In this document: one piece after another, positions 34,990-43,437 of the stretch
Layout: every line of letters begins with the position of its first letter
Position numbering within the stretch: the first letter of the stretch is position 1
Assembly: GCF_003058365.1 (NCBI RefSeq)
Contig: NZ_CP028858.1
Span: 2,282,836-2,346,835 of the forward strand
Direction: 5' to 3'
DNA: 64,000 nt
Source: Halococcoides cellulosivorans
GTDB lineage: Archaea; Halobacteriota; Halobacteria; Halobacteriales; Haloarculaceae
Notes under the pieces: model-generated
Told to the model about the DNA's origin: nothing
Databases searched by the model: none
The model's input: only the letters and a program-made list of their open reading frames with translations
Position numbers and translations under genes: made by a program

Positions 34990-35708
34990 GCTACGCCGCC
35001 GTCCTGGCCCACCCCGAGGGGTCGAGTACCGTCGCGCGCTTCGCACTCACCGCCAGCGAGTGCGGCTACGACGGGATCGTCGTCCGGAATCACGGTGGGA
35101 GCCTCCCCGAGTACGATCCAGCGGCGATCGCCGCCGAGTACGACATCGACGTAGTGAGCGGCGTCGAGGTCCGCGCGGACGATCCGAGTCGGGCGAGTGG
35201 GTTCGTGGGCAACCACCGCGCCGACAAGACGATCGTCGCCGTCCACGGCGACGACCCCGAGATCAACCGCTTCGCGGTCGAACACCCCGCGGTCGACGTG
35301 CTCGCCCACCCGATGGCCGACGACGGCGATCTGAATCACGTGCTCGCGAAGGCCGCCCGCGAGAACGGCGTCCGCCTGGAGATCGATCTCGGACCACTCG
35401 TCCGCGAGCGCGCGGGCGATCGCGTCCGGGCGCTGCAGGGCCTGCGCAAACTGCAGGAACTCCGGGCAGCGTACGACGTGCCCGCGGTGGTGAGTCTGAC
35501 CCCGACGAGTCACCTCCACCTCCGCGCGCCTCGCGAGGTCGTCGCGCTGGGCGAATCGGCGGGCTTCGACGCCGCGACGATTCGGGCGGGGCTGGCAGAG
35601 TGGGGCCACCTGGCCGCCAGGAATCGGGAGCGACGCGACGAGGCGTTCGTCGAACCGGGCGTGCGACGGATCGACGGGCCGGGCGACGGGACGGGCGACG
35701 GCACCTGA
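34986..35708 (+). CDS. rnp3: RNase P protein component 3 (Rpp30)
   Basis: 240 residues, GTG start at 34986 overlapping the previous stop. The TIM-barrel-like Rpp30 fold is visible: YAAVLAHPEG, CGYDGIVVRN, IDVVSGVEVRAD, VDVLAHPM, VRLEIDLGPLVR and PAVVSLTP. With Pop5 (Rnp2) it supports the RNase P RNA in 5' maturation of tRNA. In archaea rnp3 is commonly followed by rnp2 and psmA; here those genes lie 6.4 kb away, across an AT-rich island. The C-terminal GDGTGDGT tail is unusual and may be a border effect. Confidence 0.93.
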   Translation: MSYAAVLAHPEGSSTVARFALTASECGYDGIVVRNHGGSLPEYDPAAIAAEYDIDVVSGVEVRADDPSRASGFVGNHRADKTIVAVHGDDPEINRFAVEHPAVDVLAHPMADDGDLNHVLAKAARENGVRLEIDLGPLVRERAGDRVRALQGLRKLQELRAAYDVPAVVSLTPTSHLHLRAPREVVALGESAGFDAATIRAGLAEWGHLAARNRERRDEAFVEPGVRRIDGPGDGTGDGT

Positions 35709-36203
35709 TCGGCGGACACGCGATCTCGACGCGACGGAACGACAACGTCGGCCCCCTGTTTCGAACGGAGTAGCGACGTCGAGACCGACGGCGGCCAGGA
35801 ACGGCGTTTTCACCGGGTCGAACCCACCGCCTTCGCGGGCGGCCAGTCCTCCGAAACCGACGTCAGTTTCGCGGCATCGCCTTCGAACTGCCCACACAGA
35901 GCGCGCGCACGAGAAATGCGGTAGTCTCGACACCGTCCCGGGCGTGACGCTCGTGGCCTTTGATCCGCCCGGAGCGTTGCCGCCCCGATGGACTGGTGCC
36001 CTGGCAGCGGGATCGCGTCGGTACGGCCGATGACGCCGACGACGGAGAACCAATCCACCCACACGACAGTCGATCGTTCGATCACGATTACCCCACGGAC
36101 GGTCATGAAGACACCGCAAGGATTGCTCCGCCGAAATGGGTCCGACCTCGGCGGTTCAGCTCTGTCCCCGCCAAGTGTTAGGGTCTGACCTAGAGCTTAG
36201 ATG
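35709..36203. other. Gene-free border of the AT-rich island
   Basis: 495 bp with no gene I can support. Short open frames on both strands lack consistent protein character. The sequence has mixed composition, GC-rich up to about 35950 and then more balanced. A short inverted pair occurs near 35825-35845 (CCACCGCCTTCGCGGGCGG). No tRNA, attachment-site repeat or integrase is visible. Confidence 0.6.
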
Positions 36204-37583
36204 TCAGAGATAATCCGATTTTGCGTGTTCGAGCTGACGGATTGTCTCATCGACCAGGTCAGTCGCCTGTTCCTTTTCGGAGTCTGAAAGGTCCCAGTCG
36301 AGATTGATGTACCGTTTCGTGGGCGGGATTCCGTGGTTTATGAGGTTCCGGAAATCGCTCTCGATTTCGGAGGTACTCCCACCCGTCGCGATCGTACGAC
36401 CGAGCTCGTTCATGTTCTCGATCTGGTCGCTCATGCCATCAGCCAGACTCTGGTTTGAACCAGCCTCCCGGATTAATTTGCGGGCCTGGTTGTACGTTTG
36501 CTTGGCACTTTTCAGATAGCAGGTGTCCGCATCGTCAGCGAGGCGAACGATGGCTTTTAACTCTTCGAGCTGGTCGATCAAGACCTGCCTATTGCGCTCA
36601 CTGAGATTATCCTCTGCGTCCACATACAGCCTGAGCCAGAAGACTCTATCATCGATTATATGTGCAGAGAACTCCGTGTTGTGCGAGCCATCGTTTTTGC
36701 GGTACGCCGCGATTTGATCGTTGATGTCACTCTCGACCCATCCGGCACGTTTCCGCAAGTTTCGATTGTAGTCCAGACTCCCAGACAAGTTATCCACTGT
36801 TGAGTCGAACGAATTTATTTTGTCGTCGGCCTCGCTCAAGCACCGGAACTTGTCTGCGGCACGTACCTTCGAGCTGACCGTCGTTACTATTTCGCCGTTA
36901 ACACTCACGTCGACGGTAACAGTGTACAATCCAGATGGAACAGGAGTCCCGTGAACGCTTTCGGCAGTAGAGACGTTCAGGTGGATCAAGGATTTACCCT
37001 CAACTTCAAGCGTCCCGATGGAGTGTTCGCTGCCGTTTGTCACCACCAGCGGATCAGCATCGACGGAAACCTCGACGTTTTCAGCCGAGTCGAACCCCGT
37101 GTTCTGAACGGTCACTGTTTTCTCTTTGGTCTCTCCAGCAGGTACGACTGTCACTGATTCGGCGTCAGCGGTGATGGAATAGCCGGCCTCATTCGCGACA
37201 TCAGTGGTCTCCAACTGTCTGGCCGCGGCTTCCAGCTCCTGAAGTGCCTCCTCTTTCGCGTCGATGAGGTTCAGAATTTGCTGTTGGTTCTCTTCACCAC
37301 TGAGAATATTTTTCGCCATCTTCGCGACGTTCATTATCGATTCTTCGACTTGCTGGGAAGCCCCAATCAGGGCCTCTGCCTGCTCTCTTTCCTGCGGTGT
37401 AATGCTTGGATCCTGACGCAGCTCCGCCGCAGACGCTTTCAGGGCGTCTTTTCGGTCCAACTCATCGTCGAAATCATCAAGCATCGGGGGAATGTATTTG
37501 ATCGCCTCCCCCCACGCTTCGTTTTCCACAGCGGTCCTGAAGTCTCCCTGTGGGTCATCGGTCTTCGTCTGTGATTCACTCAT
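36204..37583 (-). CDS. Unknown protein: helical, Ig-like, helical (459 aa), coupled to the upstream gene
   Basis: No family recognised. Residues 1-130 are helical and charged (DDFDDELDRKDALKASAAEL, KEEALQELEAAARQLE). Residues 135-245 form an Ig/CARDB-like beta domain (VTVVPAGETKEKTVTVQNTG; SGLYTVTVDVSVNGE). Residues 250-459 are again helical (LRLYVDAEDNLSERNRQVLI; KEQATDLVDETIRQL). There is no signal peptide or membrane span, odd for a protein with such an Ig domain. Its ATG overlaps the TGA of the 803-aa gene by four bases (ATGA at 37580-37583 on the minus strand), so the two products are made together and probably act together. Base composition is clearly more AT-rich than the chromosome around it. 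Confidence 0.85.
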   Translation of the reverse strand: MSESQTKTDDPQGDFRTAVENEAWGEAIKYIPPMLDDFDDELDRKDALKASAAELRQDPSITPQEREQAEALIGASQQVEESIMNVAKMAKNILSGEENQQQILNLIDAKEEALQELEAAARQLETTDVANEAGYSITADAESVTVVPAGETKEKTVTVQNTGFDSAENVEVSVDADPLVVTNGSEHSIGTLEVEGKSLIHLNVSTAESVHGTPVPSGLYTVTVDVSVNGEIVTTVSSKVRAADKFRCLSEADDKINSFDSTVDNLSGSLDYNRNLRKRAGWVESDINDQIAAYRKNDGSHNTEFSAHIIDDRVFWLRLYVDAEDNLSERNRQVLIDQLEELKAIVRLADDADTCYLKSAKQTYNQARKLIREAGSNQSLADGMSDQIENMNELGRTIATGGSTSEIESDFRNLINHGIPPTKRYINLDWDLSDSEKEQATDLVDETIRQLEHAKSDYL

Positions 37584-39991
37584 ATATCATACACCCCATT
37601 CAGATTGTCAGTCCAATCGGGATTCGGCATGTCCCACACCATGTCTGCTTCAATCCACTCCAGGAATACCCCGTGTATTTTACGGATTTGATAAAGCACT
37701 GTCGCAATTCCGGTTACCCCTAAGACGAAAGTCACCGCCTCCAATATTGTCATAGCCGTCAATATGTACGCAGAAATCGTAAAGAAGGTGGCTACAGCTG
37801 GTGGTACACCTAAACCCTCGGTAGCCACAATAGCGATCACGCCAACAAGGGCCATCAGACCCAACAAGAGAAGCGATGCTATGCTCAATTTAATTCTTTG
37901 GAACTTTTGATACCCCAACAGCAATGACTGTAAACGTGTTTGCATCTTTATGAGGGCAATGGCGGTATCCGCCCCTAATTGCCGTGTCGTACTGTCTTGG
38001 TGTGGGACCACTTCGCTTGGGTCCTCAGCACGTGATTTCAGGGTGTCTGCAAACTCATTCACTGTGGGGTCGATTGGATATATATTACTCCCAATAGCGT
38101 CGTTAATCCCGTCACCGATGTCTTCAGTTGTGTCTTCAGCCACATCTACCACCGTATTTAAGTCTTCAATCAAACCTGAATCGTTGAACTCGGTAATTAT
38201 TGTTTCCCACGGAATCTCAACAGGCGGATTAACAACATTTACTGTCGCACGCGTATATTCACGGGGGATTTGTTTGTAGTCAATTTCTTTGAACTCTAGG
38301 CCCAGATCCACGTCAGGATCTACCTCGAAGTCCTTATCAATAAATTGGAAGTAATATATATCCCACAGCACCTTTTGGAACCAGCCCGCGACCCCGTCCA
38401 CTTTGCCCATGAGTCCTTCAAGCTCTTCAGGAGTTTTTCTCTCCAGTATCTGTTCTTCGCTTTCATCATTGTTTCCAGTGAATAAGTCACCGATAGCACT
38501 CAAAATAGAATCGGTCGACCTACCCCAGGTGACCAAATGGCCAATTAAGTCCTTCGGTTTCCTAATTTCCTTGAAGGTTTCTGCAGCTTCGTCTATCGCA
38601 GTTACTGCATCATCGACAACCCCTCGAATTTTCCGTACCGCTGTTGCATCCCCAGCTGCATTCAATCCCTTCAACATATACCTTCCCACCCTCCCAAGAT
38701 TCCGACCCAGGAACATTCCGAGGCGGCCAACAGCTCCTACTTTGCCTAAGACGCTCCCGAATCCTTCAATGGCGAGTAGAAGCGACAGTGATGTAAGTAG
38801 TTCGCTGATTTTGTCGACGAGACGTTGCACTCTCTCACTGGTCGCCGCCAGGGTGACCTGTTCCCCGTCGATCAGCTGGTCAACTGCGCGCCTGTGCTGG
38901 ACTCGCTCGTGGGCAGCGAAGTCGTACTCATTGTCGTTGAGTTTGTCTTCAAGTTCGTCGATGTACAACTGGGCGCTCTTGTCGACTTTATCTTCAGGGG
39001 CGATATATCCATCAGGATAGAGGTCTCGAATCTCTTCGATGCGGGTGCGCTTGTCTTCGATAGCGTTCGCGAGGGGAGATGGGCTATCCGTCTCGATACT
39101 CTGCATACCGCCTTCGTGCATGCGGAAGTCGTCCCAGACGAGAGATCCGTCTCCTTTTGCAAGCAATGGATAGTGCCCCTGCTCCCCTTGATCGATAGTA
39201 TAGGTAGTGGGGACACCGGTCATCGATGCAATTTGTTGATCGGTATCATCGTAGACCCACGCACTCACGAATTTCCGCCCGTTGTCGGCTTCAGTGAGCC
39301 CCCATTCGATCCGAAGCACGTCACTCGCCGGCGATTGATCGAAATTTTCTATTTTCACCGTCCGTGGATTTTGCATCGCCGTAATCCGTTTGGAATCGTT
39401 AGGTGGGTTTTCTAAGTTGTCCGCCTCAATCAACTCGATTTCTTCCTGTTGGGTATCCACCAATATTACGTAATGCGGCTCATCCTCGTTGCCCTGGGCA
39501 CGGTCCACGAGGTCGATTGCCGGAACGGGACCCGAATCCTCAACCTCCACGTGAACTTCTACCAGATCACCAATCTCCTCTGATGGGTCATTTCGACTCC
39601 AGTGGTTGAAGTGAAATCCACTAATGTCCCCTTCGGCACATGGTTCGCCTGGCAGGCAGTCGGCTCGAAGCTGGAAGTCAGTGTGACCTGATAGAGTGTT
39701 CGGTACAGGAATCGGGTCAGTTGTTTCGTGTACCTTACCATCGTAGTCATCATCTACTTGAAACCGGTACTTATCAGTATTATCGAAATTCCATTCGGGC
39801 TCAGTATATTGGTAGTCACCATACAAATCTACAATCGGTTGACCCTCGACCGAGTCACCGGCCACCCGCGAGGTGGACAACCCCAACCCCAGTACCCCGG
39901 TGATACTCGATTGGAGGACTGCCCTGCGACTCAATCCGGCCCGACGATTATTTGACGTATCGGAAAACTCGTCTTCTTCTGTCGGTTTCAT
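37580..39991 (-). CDS. Unknown exported protein with Tat signal, jelly-roll-like domain and C-terminal membrane helices (803 aa)
   Basis: The N-terminus has a Tat signal (LSRRAVLQSSITGVLGLGLS, twin arginine at about 22-23). Residues 55-305 look like a concanavalin/jelly-roll sandwich (FVSAWVYDDTDQQIASMTG, LLAKGDGSLVWDDFRMHEGG). Residues 310-560 are helical with an amphipathic stretch rich in Gly and Leu (LLAIEGFGSVLGKVGAVGRL). At about 700-775 lie two or three strong membrane helices (SIASLLLLGLMALVGVIAIV, FFTISAYILTAMTILEAV). No catalytic motif recognised. First gene of a two-gene coupled operon in an AT-rich island. It would sit in the membrane with most of the chain outside, and the partner's role remains open. 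Confidence 0.85.
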   Translation of the reverse strand: MKPTEEDEFSDTSNNRRAGLSRRAVLQSSITGVLGLGLSTSRVAGDSVEGQPIVDLYGDYQYTEPEWNFDNTDKYRFQVDDDYDGKVHETTDPIPVPNTLSGHTDFQLRADCLPGEPCAEGDISGFHFNHWSRNDPSEEIGDLVEVHVEVEDSGPVPAIDLVDRAQGNEDEPHYVILVDTQQEEIELIEADNLENPPNDSKRITAMQNPRTVKIENFDQSPASDVLRIEWGLTEADNGRKFVSAWVYDDTDQQIASMTGVPTTYTIDQGEQGHYPLLAKGDGSLVWDDFRMHEGGMQSIETDSPSPLANAIEDKRTRIEEIRDLYPDGYIAPEDKVDKSAQLYIDELEDKLNDNEYDFAAHERVQHRRAVDQLIDGEQVTLAATSERVQRLVDKISELLTSLSLLLAIEGFGSVLGKVGAVGRLGMFLGRNLGRVGRYMLKGLNAAGDATAVRKIRGVVDDAVTAIDEAAETFKEIRKPKDLIGHLVTWGRSTDSILSAIGDLFTGNNDESEEQILERKTPEELEGLMGKVDGVAGWFQKVLWDIYYFQFIDKDFEVDPDVDLGLEFKEIDYKQIPREYTRATVNVVNPPVEIPWETIITEFNDSGLIEDLNTVVDVAEDTTEDIGDGINDAIGSNIYPIDPTVNEFADTLKSRAEDPSEVVPHQDSTTRQLGADTAIALIKMQTRLQSLLLGYQKFQRIKLSIASLLLLGLMALVGVIAIVATEGLGVPPAVATFFTISAYILTAMTILEAVTFVLGVTGIATVLYQIRKIHGVFLEWIEADMVWDMPNPDWTDNLNGVYDI

Positions 39992-40809
39992 TGCGGATAG
40001 CAGTGAAAGGACACCAGCAATAATTGTTTTGGTCGGTGAAAACTATAATTAATCTTGGTGCACGATAATCCAATTTGAGTAATTAACGGAGGAAATTGGG
40101 CACCCCGATCCGATAGTCAAGCGGGGTATCCCCGAAAGAGAGGCCACTTCTATAGGCGAATTACCTAATGGATCCATCTGCGCACCTAATTCCAGAGAGA
40201 CACCCGAAAGCGATAAGATGTGGACTTAAAAACAGCCCCAAATTGTGTTCGTGTCAATAGTAGTCTGTAGAACCACTGGTCGTGATTGTTTGGTCCTCCC
40301 GACCAGTAGCCATTCAAAATCATTACTACGAAATTATATTCATAATCGGAACATTCAGGAAAGAGAGACACGGGAGTCTATAGCATCGGTTTTCTTAATT
40401 TTCGAGTTCTGGGACTATTAATGTCAGATTGAGGTCCTGACGAGATTAAGGTACTCAGACTCAACGAAGGGAGATGGCCAGATATCTATTTTCACCCATG
40501 CATTATTATACGTCGGAATTTCCTCAGTCTAGGCGTCGATAGGAGCAAGCTGACTGACCGACCTGTGCTACCGGGATGTGGAGTGTTTCACAGGTATCAC
40601 GATTTACGCCAACATTTATTATTCGTGAACGGTCAAAAGATTCAAAAGACCTCCTGGCGAACGCTCGAAGGTGCATTTTGCTAAGAGTGGCCCCATACAC
40701 TCGGAAGTATCTATAATATCTCAGTCAAGAATATTTTTGGCCAGTATCCGTCCTTTCAATGTGAAATCGTCGGCATTATAACTCCGTTCGGAGTAGTGAC
40801 TAGAAGGGT
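39992..40809. other. AT-rich non-coding stretch of the island
   Basis: 818 bp of visibly AT-rich DNA without a convincing gene. It holds the probable promoter of the 803-aa gene (minus-strand TTAATTATAG, complement of 40043-40052) and that of the gene at 40810. Short open frames (for example minus 40371-40186) lack protein character. No tRNA, long repeat or CRISPR pattern seen. It could hold an RNA or be decayed sequence. Confidence 0.55.
40775..40782 (+). promoter_or_regulatory. TATA-like box for the gene at 40810
   Basis: ATTATAAC begins 35 bases before the ATG at 40810. The spacing fits a leaderless archaeal transcript. Confidence 0.45.
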
Positions 40810-41166
40810 ATGGGTACCAAATATCAAATTTTTCTCGATGTTTGTAATTATATCTGGTGGACCAGCCTAGTTTTCATACTTTGTATTTCAGTCATTCTCG
40901 GTTTGATAACGGATAGAGGGGTGTTGGTATACGCACTTTTTGCGTACCTGTTTCTAAGTCCTATTCTATTCCCTATAGTACTCATTCTCAAATGGTTTCC
41001 GCGTGGCAACCCAAATCCATGGAAAAATGCTGAAGGCGAATATAGATTTTCCGAGGATCGCGGAGCGGATGAAGCGGATAACGTCGATGAATCGTCCGCC
41101 AATAGTGAAGAGGGTGAAACCGATGGCAGTGATGAATCTCAGTACGGTGCCGACTTCGACGCTTGA
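40810..41166 (+). CDS. Small two-span membrane protein with acidic tail, 118 aa
   Basis: Two hydrophobic helices (about 13-32, IWWTSLVFILCISVILGLIT; 38-63, VLVYALFAYLFLSPILFPIVLIL) are followed by a short basic turn (KWFPRGNPNPWK) and a 50-residue acidic, probably disordered tail (DEADNVDESSANSEEGETDG). AT-rich codons as in the rest of the island. No family recognised. It stands alone on the plus strand, about 820 bp from the start of the divergent 803-aa gene. Confidence 0.65.
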   Translation: MGTKYQIFLDVCNYIWWTSLVFILCISVILGLITDRGVLVYALFAYLFLSPILFPIVLILKWFPRGNPNPWKNAEGEYRFSEDRGADEADNVDESSANSEEGETDGSDESQYGADFDA

Positions 41167-41489
41167 GTGGGTCGAAGCGAAAATCGTCGGGAACCCTGTC
41201 GAAGGCCGTGTGCTCGACCAAGAAAGTCGTCACGGGACAGCGCGGTTTGATATTTTAAGCGACATCTCGGCCTCGACACGAGAGCCCCGAGTGTGCCATC
41301 GTCACTCTGTACCGTCTGCGGGTTGGCCTCGAAAATCGGATCGGGAAAGGTCCGATCTGCCGAGCGAAACAGATGTTCTCGGAGCGACGGGCCCGAACCG
41401 TCAGCTATCGGCCGAGTGACTGCGACAGCGTGGCTCCAGACCGGACGACCGACGAGAACAGAACTTCGGTGGCGTTTGCGGTATCCTGG
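41167..41489. other. Gene-free stretch at the right side of the island
   Basis: 323 bp where composition returns from AT-rich to GC-rich at about 41220. An open frame continues across it in another phase, but its residues are not protein-like. No terminal repeat, IS end or tRNA visible. Confidence 0.5.
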
Positions 41490-41891
41490 CTACGGAGCGG
41501 CGGCGTCGACCGAGCCCACTGTCTCGAACGGAATATCGACTTCGAGGCCGTCGTAGACCAGGATCGGCCTTTTCGCCCGGCCCGAGCCACCGCCCTCGAA
41601 CTCGATCACGCCGATGTCTTCGAGTTCCGTGAGATTGCGATGGACCTGCTTGTAATCCCGATCGACCAGGTCGGCGGCCTCGCTGATGCTATCGGGTTCG
41701 TGCTCGGCGATGACATCTAACAGCCCGAGATTCGCCGGACTGAGCAGCCGACTGAGTTCGGCGTACGACCCGAAATTCAGCACGGGTTGGGCGTCGTCGA
41801 GCTCCTCGCCGCGCTGGGCGGCTTCGATGCGGTCGCGAGTGCGCCGATCGAGGTGGTCGTGATCGCCGACGGTGACTGTGAGCGTTGGCAT
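41490..41891 (-). CDS. HVO_A0114-type winged-helix DNA-binding protein
   Basis: 133 residues from the ATG at 41891 (MPTLTVTVGDHDHLDRRTRD). The helix-turn-helix spans about 50-100: LSPANLGLLDVIAEHEPDSI, then SEAADLVDRDYKQVHRNLTELEDIGVI with recognition helix KQVHRNL, and a wing GGGSGRAKRPILVYDGLEVDI. This small haloarchaeal regulator family is often plasmid- or island-borne and sometimes found in toxin-antitoxin-like pairs. No partner is visible next to it. It could control the island genes or be an independent passenger at the island border. Confidence 0.82.
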   Translation of the reverse strand: MPTLTVTVGDHDHLDRRTRDRIEAAQRGEELDDAQPVLNFGSYAELSRLLSPANLGLLDVIAEHEPDSISEAADLVDRDYKQVHRNLTELEDIGVIEFEGGGSGRAKRPILVYDGLEVDIPFETVGSVDAAAP

Positions 41892-42087
41892 GGTGGGCCC
41901 TCCTGGAGGCGTCCGACGATGGCCAGTCCAACGACGGTCGGACACCATTCGTCACCCTCTGGTACGAAGTCCAAAGATATGGTCTATGGGTCTGTCTCCA
42001 TAGGGCGAGCGCAGTATCTGGGACCGCGAGAGGAAAGCAGGAACCGAAACCGTCAGGCGTAGGCCGCTCCGGCCCCGAGGCCAGTGC

Positions 42088-42567
42088 GTGAAGCACCTCC
42101 CGAAGTATCTCCGCCCGCGCTGGCGGTATCTCGCGGTCGGGATCGAGTCCTGGCCCGACGCGGACATCGACCGGCGGGCGTTCCAGGGCGCGATCTGGGG
42201 GGCCGCCCGCGCGTTGTTCGGCGACACCGCGAGCGCCGCCGCGGACCTCTCGGTGCTCGACTGGGAGTTCGCGGACGGCACCGGCGAAGCCATCGTGCGC
42301 GTCCGCCGTGGCGAGTGCGATCGCGCACGCGCAGCCATCGCGTCGATCGATGCGGTCGACGACGCGCCCGTCGGACTCGTCGTCCGCGGAATCAGTGGGA
42401 CGCTGCGTGCGTGTGAGGAAAAGTATATGGGTCGGGCACCGATAGCCCACACAGAGAACGAGGTCGTGTTCGGGAACGATCGTCGCACGGCCGTCACCCG
42501 CGACGGGCGGGTCGACGTGCGCGACGGCGAAACGTTCACGGGGGCGACGGACTTCGATTGTCGATAA
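42088..42567 (+). CDS. rnp2: RNase P protein component 2 (Pop5)
   Basis: 159 residues, GTG start at 42088 (VKHLPKYLRPRWRYLAVGIE). Shows the Pop5 ferredoxin-like fold: RYLAVGIESWPDADIDR, AFQGAIWGAARALFGDTASA, EAIVRVRRGECDRARAAIAS and the end RGISGTLRACEEKYMGR. Pairs with Rpp30 in RNase P. The gene is separated from psmA by three bases, as in other haloarchaea, but cut off from rnp3 by the AT-rich island. The 196 bp before it contain no intact gene, although its GTG overlaps the TGA of an open frame that may be a relic. Confidence 0.93.
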   Translation: MKHLPKYLRPRWRYLAVGIESWPDADIDRRAFQGAIWGAARALFGDTASAAADLSVLDWEFADGTGEAIVRVRRGECDRARAAIASIDAVDDAPVGLVVRGISGTLRACEEKYMGRAPIAHTENEVVFGNDRRTAVTRDGRVDVRDGETFTGATDFDCR

Positions 42568-42570
42568 CCT

Positions 42571-43359
42571 ATGCAAGGAAGCCAACAACAGCAGGCGTAC
42601 GACCGGGGGATCACCATCTTCTCGCCGGACGGACGTCTCTATCAGGTCGAGTACGCGCGCGAAGCGGTCAAACGCGGGACAGCCTCCATCGGCGTCCGCA
42701 CGTCCGAGGGCGTCGTCCTCGCCGTCGACAAGCGGATCCGGTCGCCGCTGATGGAGCGGTCCTCGGTCGAGAAGATCCACAAGGCCGACGACCACATCGG
42801 CATCGCGTCGGCGGGCCACGTCGCCGACGCGCGCCAGTTGATCGACTACGCGCGCCAGCACGCCCAGATCAACCAACTGCGCTACGGCGAGGCGGTGGGC
42901 GTCGAGACGCTCACGAAAGAGGTCACCGACTACATCCAGCAGTACACCCAGGTCGGTGGCGCACGCCCCTTCGGCGTCGCGCTCATCATCGCGGGCGTCG
43001 AGGACGGCGTCCCGCGGCTGTACGAGACCGACCCGTCGGGGACGCCCTACGAGTGGCAGGCGCTCGCGATCGGCGCGGACCGCAACGACATCCGGTCGTA
43101 TCTCGAAGACCACTACGAAGCGGAGATGAGCCTCGACGAGGGCGTCACCCTCGCGCTCGCCGCACTCGCGAGCGTCAACGACGACGCGCTCTCGCCCGAA
43201 TCGATCGGCGTCGCGACCATCGCCGTCGACGATCCCGTCCTGACGGAGTTGAGCGAGGCGGAGAAGACCACGTATCTGGAGGACGAAGGCCTGCTGGCCG
43301 ACGACGAGGACGACGAGGAGAGCGACGCAGAAGAGGACGGCGACGAAGACGACGAGTGA
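42571..43359 (+). CDS. psmA: Proteasome subunit alpha
   Basis: 262 residues. The proteasome alpha signature RGITIFSPDGRLYQVEYAREA near the N-terminus forms the gate and H0 helix of the outer rings of the 20S core. Other features are KRGTASIGVRTSEGVVLAVDKR and ARPFGVALIIAGVEDG. It ends in a strongly acidic tail (DDEDDEESDAEEDGDEDDE) typical of haloarchaeal alpha subunits. Directly downstream of rnp2 in one transcription unit. Confidence 0.98.
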   Translation: MQGSQQQQAYDRGITIFSPDGRLYQVEYAREAVKRGTASIGVRTSEGVVLAVDKRIRSPLMERSSVEKIHKADDHIGIASAGHVADARQLIDYARQHAQINQLRYGEAVGVETLTKEVTDYIQQYTQVGGARPFGVALIIAGVEDGVPRLYETDPSGTPYEWQALAIGADRNDIRSYLEDHYEAEMSLDEGVTLALAALASVNDDALSPESIGVATIAVDDPVLTELSEAEKTTYLEDEGLLADDEDDEESDAEEDGDEDDE

Positions 43360-43437
43360 TCGAGCGTCCGGGCCCGATCGGACTGGTGGGCCCACCCGAC
43401 GGCCGCCGACCGGCGGGCCACGCGGCCCGCGCTGCCG

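Noticed and set aside
35810-36106. 98-residue minus-strand frame at the island border
   Set aside because: No start context, no motif and no consistent protein character; left as gene-free sequence.
40186-40371. 61-residue minus-strand frame in the AT-rich stretch
   Set aside because: Aromatic- and Asn-rich composition expected from AT-rich random DNA; no promoter or motif.
36204-41166. Provirus or integrated plasmid
   Set aside because: No integrase, capsid, terminase, replication gene or flanking tRNA is visible; only composition and unknown genes support mobility.
41885-42091. Open frame whose TGA overlaps the rnp2 GTG
   Set aside because: The overlap recalls a coupled operon gene, but the residues lack family character; at most it is a relic of the gene once upstream of rnp2.
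41689-43395. 568-residue open frame on the minus strand
   Set aside because: Lies antisense to rnp2 and psmA, which are certain genes.
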